DNA of 8,933 nt, taken from CANLWN01 sp039815505. GTDB lineage: Bacteria > Bacteroidota > Bacteroidia > Flavobacteriales > Flavobacteriaceae. Shown one piece after another: positions 1-5,508 of the stretch. Position numbers and translations under genes: made by a program. The DNA is taken from assembly GCA_039815505.1 (NCBI GenBank), contig JBCBZE010000122.1, forward strand, positions 1 to 8,933, given 5' to 3'. The number at the start of each line of letters is the position of its first letter. Position 1 is the first letter of the stretch. The notes beneath the pieces are model-generated. The model saw nothing but the letters and a program-made list of their open reading frames with translations. It was not told the DNA's origin and did no database searches.

Positions 1-263
1 GCACGTTTAAGATAGGTGATGTCTCCCGTAGATTTAAAGTAACGGTTATATTGCCCTGCAACGATACCAAAACTGGTTAACTGCATACTATCGGGTTTTA
101 TTTTTGAATTCCATAATTCAAAATATTTTGATGTGGTTTTAGAAGGTTTGGAATCAAGGAACCTATTATAGTCTTCGGCACTGGTAATTGTAGCCAAATC
201 GCTGCGCTTATGATTACAGGATATTATAAACATCAATGCAGTAAAAAGAAAAATATATTTCAT
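1..263 (-). CDS. Lipoprotein, probably TPR-containing (partial, C-terminus outside window)
   Basis: Only the first 87 codons are present; the gene runs off the left edge. It starts at ATG (263) with MKYIFLFTALMFIISC, a short hydrophobic signal peptide ending in a lipobox with C16, so a membrane-anchored lipoprotein is predicted. The next residues are NHKRSD, not the acidic S-D-D-D surface-export tag of the neighbouring lipoprotein, so it may stay periplasmic. Around residues 65-87 the pattern VAGQYNRYFKSTGDITYLKRA looks like the first helix pair of a tetratricopeptide repeat, with the small/aromatic and TGD...L..A spacing typical of TPRs. It lies 87 bases downstream of the DUF4331 lipoprotein on the same strand, but a terminator-like hairpin stands between them, so it may be expressed at a lower level. 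Lipoprotein status is well supported; the TPR call rests on one partial repeat. Confidence 0.7.
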   Translation of the reverse strand, partial: MKYIFLFTALMFIISCNHKRSDLATITSAEDYNRFLDSKPSKTTSKYFELWNSKIKPDSMQLTSFGIVAGQYNRYFKSTGDITYLKR

Positions 264-295
264 GGGACAAATTTTAAGTATTCACTAATTGTAGT

Positions 296-321
296 AAAAG
301 GGAGAAAGCAAGCTTTCTCCC
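296..321 (-). terminator. Terminator-like hairpin between two lipoprotein genes
   Basis: A perfect 10-base inverted repeat (GGGAGAAAGC at 300-309 and GCTTTCTCCC at 312-321) is separated by only two bases, so in practice a stem of about nine pairs with a four-base loop. On the minus strand the stem is followed directly by TTTT (299-296), then ACTAC. It lies 30 bases after the stop codon of the DUF4331 lipoprotein gene. The U-run is short, so termination may be partial and allow some readthrough into the downstream lipoprotein. Confidence 0.6.
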
Positions 322-350
322 TATCTCCCTCTTTTTCATAGACTAAAGCC

Positions 351-1127
351 TTATTCAGGAGCCCCTATATAAGGGAAAGTATCTGTAAATTCGGCAGTTA
401 CGCTTACACCGTCCGAAGTAAGTCTTGGTAAATCTGCCATACCATCATCATCCAAATCTTGACCACTAAAACGCGTACCTTCCATACCCCCAAAGAAGAG
501 GATAAGGGACACATCAATAATATCATCGCCCAAGGTTCTGCCCGTGAGGGCAACTTCATCCCCGTCCGGCACAAGGATTCTGCCATCGCCATCCATATCG
601 GTACCTGGATCAAAATAAGTAGTAGGAGCATTGGGGGCAACTTCCAAAGCATCGGCGGCCAAGGCGGCTGTTAATGTAGCTGCGTCCAATCCTAAGATAT
701 TGCTCTCATAATTTACCGCGGAAGCATCCAATCCCAAGAGACCTGCATATACATCATGGTATTGTTCCAATCGGGCTTCAAAACCTACTTGGAACGCAGC
801 GGCCATTTCTGATGGAATAGTTACGTTGTGAGCATCTTTAACACTAGGTTGCCCTTCCATATCAAAACTTAAGGTAGTGTTGATACCTGGGCGCCCCATA
901 TGATCTACTTGGGAAAAAGTTCCGGAAAAGTCTATTCCCATCATACATGGTTCGCAAGAACCACCACAATCCACCCCGGTTTCATCGCCGTTCATCATTC
1001 CGTCCGTACAAGTGGCCATAGCCATCATATCAGGATTGGCAACCGCATCATCGTCATCACTACAAGCGACCATTACCATAAGTGCGAAAAGTGATAAGAA
1101 CAAATGTTTACTATTGTATAGTTTCAT
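351..1127 (-). CDS. DUF4331-type surface lipoprotein (C-terminal half of the family)
   Basis: The 258-residue protein begins with a signal peptide ending in a lipobox with C22 (MVMVAC), followed at once by SDDDD. That tag matches the Bacteroidota lipoprotein export signal that sends lipoproteins to the cell surface. Residues 40-61 hold a four-cysteine motif, C-T-D-G...N-G-D-E...D-C-G-G-S-C-E-P-C, common in secreted Bacteroidota proteins. From about residue 70 the sequence fits the back half of DUF4331 proteins: VDHMGRPGINT (74-84), KDAHN (97-101), GLDAxxxNYExNILGLDA, GRTLGDDIIDVSL (196-208) and the end motif FTDTFPYIGAP (247-257). Two Asp-rich stretches (DMDGDG at 178-183 and DLDDDGMAD at 224-232) resemble calcium-binding loops. 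Its partner gene ends 28 bases upstream on the same strand, and the two are probably one transcript. The biochemical function of the family is unknown to me. Confidence 0.85.
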   Translation of the reverse strand: MKLYNSKHLFLSLFALMVMVACSDDDDAVANPDMMAMATCTDGMMNGDETGVDCGGSCEPCMMGIDFSGTFSQVDHMGRPGINTTLSFDMEGQPSVKDAHNVTIPSEMAAAFQVGFEARLEQYHDVYAGLLGLDASAVNYESNILGLDAATLTAALAADALEVAPNAPTTYFDPGTDMDGDGRILVPDGDEVALTGRTLGDDIIDVSLILFFGGMEGTRFSGQDLDDDGMADLPRLTSDGVSVTAEFTDTFPYIGAPE

Positions 1128-1155
1128 AGTTATGTTATTTTTTTAAATGATTTAA

Positions 1156-1836
1156 TTACTGCTTTCTGTTAGAGGTTACCCATGTCTTATATACAGGAAT
1201 CCCCAAAATATTAGTCCCTGTAGGGGTTCCCAATTCGTTGTTTGGAATTTCCACTACGATAGATAATGTATTGGCGCCGTCAAAAGTATCTTCAGCTTCG
1301 TCGGCCGTTTTAAATCCTCCGGGGGCCATTCCGCCGGCCACGGCATTAAACTGGAAAAAATCAAAATAGAAAGGGTCCTGCCTTGGTCCGGCAAACAAGG
1401 AAACCCCATTATCCGTTGTTTCAACTATGGCCGTAGTTTCGGATATTTCCACATCACCCAATGGTGAATCCACCAATACTTCACTATTCAATCCGCTTTG
1501 AAGCGGTGCCACCGGTCCAAAGAAGTACATTCTACCATCCCTAGGTATGGCCTGGATTACCAAATCTTCCACCAAATCACCATCGGTATCAATATTAATT
1601 TCGGTAAGGACATCTTCATCAAATGTTCCAAAGGCCAAATCCGGAAGTACGTTAGACTGTAAGTCCACCACAAAAACGGTGTTATCCGATCCCTCGGATG
1701 GTTCAAAAGCGAAAAAGTCCGAAATGTCAGCGGTCGTGCCTGTTGATGATGGGGCATCGATATGATCTGCCGCCACAAGAATAATGCCCGCTACACCTAA
1801 AATGGCCAAGCCCATACTAATTTTTGTTTTTCTCAT
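1156..1836 (-). CDS. DUF4331-type secreted protein (N-terminal half of the family)
   Basis: The 226-residue protein starts with an N-terminal hydrophobic segment (residues 8-23, ending VAA) that reads as a cleavable signal peptide without a lipobox cysteine, so export to periplasm or medium is predicted. Straight after it comes DHIDAP (24-29), the opening signature of DUF4331 proteins, then TADISDFFAF (35-44). The middle holds an Asp-rich NIDTDGDLVED stretch (81-91). FAGPRQDPFYFD (148-159) and a closing VVEIPNNEL...VYKTWVTS (194-222) also match the family. The protein stops where the full-length family continues into a conserved VDRMGRP-like segment, and that segment is found in the next gene downstream. 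It is first in its operon, with a divergent gene starting 172 bases away. The ATG is preceded by an AT-rich leader and no Shine-Dalgarno, as usual in this phylum. Role unknown. Confidence 0.85.
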   Translation of the reverse strand: MRKTKISMGLAILGVAGIILVAADHIDAPSSTGTTADISDFFAFEPSEGSDNTVFVVDLQSNVLPDLAFGTFDEDVLTEINIDTDGDLVEDLVIQAIPRDGRMYFFGPVAPLQSGLNSEVLVDSPLGDVEISETTAIVETTDNGVSLFAGPRQDPFYFDFFQFNAVAGGMAPGGFKTADEAEDTFDGANTLSIVVEIPNNELGTPTGTNILGIPVYKTWVTSNRKQ

Positions 1837-2008
1837 TGTAAAGTTATTTTTAATTAGAATCGCCCTTACCTACGGAAGTTTAAATGGGTGGGTTTGGTTT
1901 TATTTGTTAAAGTATTGTTAATGGGATACGACCCAGTGATCAAAACCAAGCCGAGCATACGAAAAATCCTATATTTTGTTTTATTTTTAAACCTTAAATA
2001 CCTGGCCA
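1837..2008. promoter_or_regulatory. Divergent intergenic region (DUF4331 operon / LETM1-related gene)
   Basis: These 172 bases separate two genes reading away from each other, so promoters for both directions are expected here. I found no convincing TTTG / TAnnTTTG pair for either strand. The best single box is TATATTTT at 1970-1977 (plus strand, last base off consensus), without a matching upstream box. A short imperfect inverted element, GGGATACGACCC at 1923-1934, could be an operator but is unsupported. Placement of promoters is by gene geometry only. Confidence 0.35.
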
Positions 2009-3193
2009 ATGAACCCTTCAGCCTCTGGTTGGATAGACAAATTTGGGCATCTTGTAAAAGATATACCCAATGCTTATTCTAGTTTTGATGAACTCTATCA
2101 GACCTTAAAAAAGGCCGGTTTTATTTACGGTATTAATGTAAATACCTTTACGCCCATAGAAACGGAGCATCGATTGTCCGAAGATGAAATAGCCAAAATA
2201 AATTTACTTGGAGCTCTTTATTACACCTATTTAGGGAAGGAAAGTGCGTTCTCATTTGATTCTTTTTTAGGTACCGTATATGAGTTTTATAAAAATCTGG
2301 ATTTAGGCAAGACCTCTTTTTTTACCAAGGTACTTTTAGACAAAAAGACGTCCAGTAAACTGGAAAAACTCATTAATTCAAGGGTTTACCTAGAGGATAA
2401 CGTTATCAGTAAAACCTTTAACAGCTTTATTACCAACTCTTTATTATTTATAGATGTACTTACATTTAAGCGATATTTGGCCGGTGAACCAGACATTAAA
2501 AAACATGCACAGCAACTGGAATACATCATTATAAATCTTACGTACCATGCACTGAATTCCAAGGATACGAACAGGAAAGATGCCAAATTAGCGCAACTTT
2601 TTGCCTCCTCTCTCACCTATATAGATGGTGAGGCACAACAATTTGACGGGTCCTATAGAGATGACATGATCGACCGCTTTTTGGCTTGTGAAAATCAATA
2701 CTTTATGGACTTGGCCTGTCTTGCCGTTTGGGAAGACAAAAATCTTGAATATTTGGAATCTGAATTTATTTTCGGGATAGGAAAAGATCTTGGCTTGGCT
2801 ACTGAAAAAATTTCTATGTCCCTTGAGTTTGTATCGTCCTTTTTTGCGTTGAACACTAAAAAAATACCGCATTTAAAGGACAATAATTTAGCCATTCAAT
2901 TTTATGATAGCATGGCCAAGATGGTAAATAAATTGATTCTAAGAAACAGTAAACGCCTTCAAAAAGAACTTTCCGAAAGTAAGGAACTGGTTACTCTATT
3001 ATCTAAATCAACGGTTCGGGAATTAAGTCCCAAGGAGAAAAAAAAGGTACAAAAACAGTTGTTGGACATCTTTAAAAGTATTCCTTCTTTAGCCATTTTT
3101 ATGCTACCGGGCGGTGCGGTTCTACTTCCAATTTTTATTAAATTGATACCGAAATTGCTACCATCTTCCTTTGATGACAATAGAGTAGAATAA
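2009..3193 (+). CDS. LETM1-related protein (flavobacterial 'biofilm-associated' type)
   Basis: The 394-residue protein is mostly alpha-helical without a signal peptide. Its C-terminus (about 336-387) carries the LETM1-like signature: RELSPKEKKKVQKQLLDIFK, then LAIFMLPGGAVLLPIFIKLIPKLLPSSF-type hydrophobic helix with the conserved proline-spaced LLP...KL.P.LLPSSF pattern. In mitochondria LETM1 is an inner-membrane protein involved in K+/H+ or Ca2+/H+ exchange. In Flavobacteriia, proteins of this length with this tail are catalogued as LETM1-related biofilm-associated proteins, a name I recall from annotation and cannot verify here. The first 330 residues match nothing I recognise. The ATG at 2009 is the first in-frame start that gives a sensible protein. 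The gene stands alone: divergent from the DUF4331 genes and convergent with the two-component operon. Whether it is a transporter is open, since only one clearly hydrophobic segment is seen. Confidence 0.75.
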   Translation: MNPSASGWIDKFGHLVKDIPNAYSSFDELYQTLKKAGFIYGINVNTFTPIETEHRLSEDEIAKINLLGALYYTYLGKESAFSFDSFLGTVYEFYKNLDLGKTSFFTKVLLDKKTSSKLEKLINSRVYLEDNVISKTFNSFITNSLLFIDVLTFKRYLAGEPDIKKHAQQLEYIIINLTYHALNSKDTNRKDAKLAQLFASSLTYIDGEAQQFDGSYRDDMIDRFLACENQYFMDLACLAVWEDKNLEYLESEFIFGIGKDLGLATEKISMSLEFVSSFFALNTKKIPHLKDNNLAIQFYDSMAKMVNKLILRNSKRLQKELSESKELVTLLSKSTVRELSPKEKKKVQKQLLDIFKSIPSLAIFMLPGGAVLLPIFIKLIPKLLPSSFDDNRVE

Positions 3194-3221
3194 AAGGTGT
3201 GTATTTGGGCAAAAACACTAC

Positions 3222-3238
3222 TATAAGAAAAACTTATA
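3222..3238 (-). terminator. Weak AT-rich hairpin between convergent genes
   Basis: TATAAG (3222-3227) and CTTATA (3233-3238) flank an AAAAA loop in the 95-base gap between the convergent LETM1-related and response-regulator genes. On the minus strand the hairpin is followed after seven bases by a TTTTT run, so it could end the signalling operon. The stem is short and almost free of G-C pairs, and on the plus strand no T-run follows. This is a weak candidate only. Confidence 0.25.
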
Positions 3239-3288
3239 CCTCTCAATTAATTTCTTTAAATTTATGTTAATCAGAATTTTAAATTACT

Positions 3289-4044
3289 TTATTCCAACCA
3301 TAACTTAAAATCCTTTACACGTTCCCTGCTTACTATAATTTCTTGTTCATTAAATCGATTCAGCTTAATTTGGAGTCTTGAATTGGTATAGGAAACAATA
3401 TCATTTATGTGATTTACATTGACGTAGAATTTTCGACTTACCCTAAAAAATATTTTAGGTTCCAATTCCGGTTCCAAATTTTCCAAGGTAGTATCCAACA
3501 AATAATTTCTACCATCGGAAGTTGCTGCATAAGTACCCTTGTTCTCGCTATAAAAACATTCTATATCCTCGGCATTTAAAATTTTAATATGCTGCCCTAC
3601 CCTTGCGGTAAATCTTTTTTTAAACTCCCTTTCCAAGGGGTTCACCAATAGCTTTTTTATATCTTCAAAATCCAACGCAATTTTCTGGGATGTGGGTTTT
3701 ATGTTTTGAAATTTCTTCACTGCTTTTGCCAGCTCTTCGTCATCGATGGGTTTTAACAAATAATCTATACTATTCAGTTTAAAAGCTTGCAGGGCATATT
3801 CGTCATATGCCGTCGTGAAGATAATGGCACTGTGAACTTCGATCAAATCAAAAATCTCGAAGGACAATCCATCTGACAGTTGAATATCCAAAAAGATAAG
3901 ATCGGGGTGCTTGTTCTTTTGAAACCACTCCACGGATTCCTCTACGGAGTGCAGCATGGTAGACACCTCAACATTTAATTGGGCCAATAGCCTGCTTAAC
4001 CGCCTTGCTGCCGGTTTTTCATCTTCAATAATGATTACGTCCAT
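3289..4044 (-). CDS. LytTR-family response regulator
   Basis: This 251-residue DNA-binding regulator has two domains. The N-terminal receiver (1-120) has the acidic pocket E7-D8, the phospho-acceptor D53 in LIFLDIQL, the switch threonine in FTTAYDEYAL (T77/T78) and the conserved lysine K98 in LLKPI. The C-terminal half (about 145-250) is a LytTR DNA-binding domain, with RVGQHIKILNAEDIECFYSE, the FFRVSRKFYVNVNHI core and the final VSRERVKDFKLWL helix. Length and layout match LytT/YehT/YpdB-type regulators. It is the last gene of the seven-gene operon and should receive phosphate from the histidine kinase encoded at 5509-6831. Its start is the ATG at 4044, 39 bases after the preceding 2TM gene. 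No target site could be assigned; LytTR proteins normally bind pairs of direct repeats. Confidence 0.95.
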   Translation of the reverse strand: MDVIIIEDEKPAARRLSRLLAQLNVEVSTMLHSVEESVEWFQKNKHPDLIFLDIQLSDGLSFEIFDLIEVHSAIIFTTAYDEYALQAFKLNSIDYLLKPIDDEELAKAVKKFQNIKPTSQKIALDFEDIKKLLVNPLEREFKKRFTARVGQHIKILNAEDIECFYSENKGTYAATSDGRNYLLDTTLENLEPELEPKIFFRVSRKFYVNVNHINDIVSYTNSRLQIKLNRFNEQEIIVSRERVKDFKLWLE

Positions 4045-4083
4045 CGGTATTCGTTTTTATACGTTTGATCGGTACAATATACT

Positions 4084-4428
4084 TTATCTGTAATTCTCCA
4101 TATCATTTTGATCATTTTCCATATATTCCTGGATTTTCCTTGCTTCCCATTTTTTCAAAAAATCGGGCTTTATGCCAAATACATAGATGCCATGTATTGC
4201 GAGCCCTATGCCCCATAAAAGTGGGGTAGCTATAACGTTCCATTCTATCCAAGCAATAAAACCTTGATTTTGTATCCCGCTACCACCAAAGAAACCCAAA
4301 AAATAGATCTTTAAAACTAAAATTAAAATATTGATGATAAGATAGACGGTAAGGTGTTTATAGAAGCCGCGGATTCTTTCTACCCGTTTCTTTGCCTTGA
4401 TCAACTTTTCGGATCGATGTGTTTTCAT
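4084..4428 (-). CDS. 2TM-domain small membrane protein (copy A)
   Basis: A 114-residue protein made of one 2TM domain (PF13239 type). It has the cytoplasmic KAKKRVERIRGFYKHLTVY entry motif (11-29), two hydrophobic segments (about 26-45 and 58-80), the WGIGLAIHG signature with H79, then a charged amphipathic tail, WEARKIQEYMEND (94-106). No signal peptide is present; both termini probably face the cytoplasm. It is the last 2TM gene before the response regulator, 19 bases after copy B. It is more diverged from the kinase-fused domain than copy D, with an extra Gly-rich insert between the two membrane segments (GFFGGSGIQNQG). Molecular role unknown. Given its position it may act as a membrane partner of the kinase. 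Confidence 0.85.
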   Translation of the reverse strand: MKTHRSEKLIKAKKRVERIRGFYKHLTVYLIINILILVLKIYFLGFFGGSGIQNQGFIAWIEWNVIATPLLWGIGLAIHGIYVFGIKPDFLKKWEARKIQEYMENDQNDMENYR

Positions 4429-4447
4429 TTTTTAGAACTTACTTGAA

Positions 4448-4786
4448 TTATCTATATTTTTTTGCTTCCTTTTCATCCTCCTCCATATATTTTTTAATCT
4501 GTTTTTTCTCCCAATTCCTTCCAAAAAGAGGGTTGAAAGAAAAAACTTTTAAAGCGTGGAACATCAACCCTATACCCCAAAAAAACCATACGGCAAAGGT
4601 GCCGAAGTCCCAAAGCGATTCACCTAAGGTTTCGCCATTGTTCATATTCACTACTACTTTAGACAGCGTAATAAAGGTATTTATGAACAGGTAAACCGCA
4701 AGATGTCCATAAAATGCTTTTAACTCCTCTACTCTTTTTTGGGCCTTTTTAAATTTTTTAGACTCGCCATTTTCCATTAACTCCAT
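4448..4786 (-). CDS. 2TM-domain small membrane protein (copy B)
   Basis: A 112-residue 2TM-domain protein. It shows KAQKRVEELKAFYGHLAVY (14-32), a first hydrophobic segment (about 29-47), a polar loop with GETLGES, a second segment with FFWGIGLMFHALK containing H77, and the tail NWEKKQIKKYMEEDEKE. Its annotated ATG at 4786 overlaps the end of copy C by ten bases. A second in-frame ATG at 4777 (M4) would form a TAATG overlap with copy C's stop, the same junction seen between the TPR and kinase genes. I consider the 4777 start equally likely; the difference is three residues. Either way translation is probably coupled to copy C. Function unknown. Confidence 0.85.
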   Translation of the reverse strand: MELMENGESKKFKKAQKRVEELKAFYGHLAVYLFINTFITLSKVVVNMNNGETLGESLWDFGTFAVWFFWGIGLMFHALKVFSFNPLFGRNWEKKQIKKYMEEDEKEAKKYR

Positions 4787-5079
4787 CGTTCGCTATTTTC
4801 ATCTTCTTTCATAAATTCTTTTATTTTGCGTTCTTCCCAATCCCTACCCATGAAGGGATTGAGATTGAAGAGCTTTATGGCCTTAAAAATAAGGCTGATA
4901 CTTACGCCGAAAACGACCCATAAAAACCATGGGTTCCTCCATTCGTTTATATAGTAATTTATTCCTGCTACAATGGCAATGGCAAAGACCGAAGAAAAAA
5001 TACTTCCATAGAATTTCTTTAGGTTCTCTACGCGTTCTTTTGCCTTAACGTACTTAGTTTCATTATTTGAACTTTCCAT
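4777..5079 (-). CDS. 2TM-domain small membrane protein (copy C, diverged)
   Basis: A 100-residue 2TM-type protein and the most diverged of the five domains here. The entry motif is KAKERVENLKKFYGSIF (12-28), followed by two hydrophobic segments (about 27-45 and 50-66). The usual W-G-x-G-L...H signature has become FGVSISLIFKAIK: the glycine is serine and the conserved histidine is K66. The tail NPFMGRDWEERKIKEFMKED (75-93) is fully kept, which is why the family assignment holds. It follows copy D after 36 bases and its stop overlaps the start of copy B. Loss of the signature residues in an otherwise intact gene suggests a specialised rather than dead copy. Confidence 0.8.
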   Translation of the reverse strand: MESSNNETKYVKAKERVENLKKFYGSIFSSVFAIAIVAGINYYINEWRNPWFLWVVFGVSISLIFKAIKLFNLNPFMGRDWEERKIKEFMKEDENSERWS

Positions 5080-5115
5080 TTGATGGTGTTTTAAAGTTGG
5101 TTGTTGTTATTGTCA

Positions 5116-5394
5116 TTAAAATCTATCATCGTTCATATATTCCTTGATCTTGCGCTCCTCCCATCCTTTTCCCAAAATGAGACGATAATCATACGTTTCC
5201 ATTCCGCGCATAAAGAGCCCAAAACCCCAGCCCACCGCCGGAAAAATTACCCATGGAAAACTTATGGTCAAATAATTCAAAAATGCCAATATGGGTATGA
5301 CGATACCATATGAAGTGAGATTTTTGTAGAACCCCTTTATGGCTTCTACTTTTTCTTTTGCCCTTACGTATTTGTTATATTCCAATTGTTCCAT
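5116..5394 (-). CDS. 2TM-domain small membrane protein (copy D, closest to the kinase domain)
   Basis: A 92-residue 2TM-domain protein. The open frame could be extended upstream to 5436, but only with a TTG start and 14 extra polar residues (MKCRNKGS...); the ATG at 5394, behind an A-rich leader, is preferred because it starts just ahead of the conserved AKEKVEAIKGFY motif (12-23). Two hydrophobic segments follow (about 25-42 and 46-63), then GWGFGLFMRGMET and the tail GKGWEERKIKEYMNDDRF. By my count about 58 of 85 positions are identical to the C-terminal domain of the histidine kinase encoded just upstream, with no gaps, and both end in DDRF. The conserved histidine is replaced by R63. The 114-base gap to the kinase gene is the largest in the operon. 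Confidence 0.85.
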   Translation of the reverse strand: MEQLEYNKYVRAKEKVEAIKGFYKNLTSYGIVIPILAFLNYLTISFPWVIFPAVGWGFGLFMRGMETYDYRLILGKGWEERKIKEYMNDDRF

Positions 5395-5410
5395 TTTACA
5401 GTTTTTAATG

Positions 5411-5449
5411 ATACTTCCTTTATTTCTACACTTCAAAATTCGGAAGTAT
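5411..5449. repeat. 8-bp inverted repeat in the kinase / 2TM-D spacer
   Basis: ATACTTCC at 5411-5418 and GGAAGTAT at 5442-5449 are perfect reverse complements separated by 23 bases. The element lies in the 114-base non-coding gap between the histidine kinase gene and copy D, ending 16 bases before the chosen ATG of copy D. It has no T-run, so it does not look like a terminator. It could be an RNA hairpin that sets relative expression or stability, or a spaced operator. GAATTTTG on the minus strand (5441-5434) is one base off a -7 box, so a secondary promoter here is possible but lacks a clear -33 box. Confidence 0.4.
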
Positions 5450-5508
5450 GCCGCATTTATCTAAAAGTAAGATGCCCAATTGTTGATTTTTAGGTACGAG
5501 TTGTGTCC

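Noticed and set aside
459..1094. Plus-strand open frames opposite the DUF4331 lipoprotein gene (459-674 and 900-1094)
   Set aside because: They mirror the Met/Asp-rich coding strand (His/Ile-rich products) and have no recognisable motif or leader.
351..1836. DUF4331 gene pair as a single gene broken by a frameshift
   Set aside because: Each part has its own ATG, export signal and stop, with 28 non-coding bases between and a new lipobox plus cysteine motif at the front of the second, so the split is organised rather than accidental.
1970..1977. TATATTTT as -7 box of the LETM1-related gene
   Set aside because: No TTTG or TTG box exists 17-23 bases upstream, so it is not better than chance in AT-rich sequence.
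1888..2082. 64-codon plus-strand open frame ahead of the LETM1-related gene
   Set aside because: It starts at GTG, overlaps the LETM1-related gene out of frame, and shows only AT-driven hydrophobic composition.
5395..5436. Upstream extension of 2TM copy D by 14 residues
   Set aside because: It needs a TTG start and adds a polar stretch (MKCRNKGS...) absent from the other copies, whereas the ATG at 5394 lies just ahead of the conserved domain.
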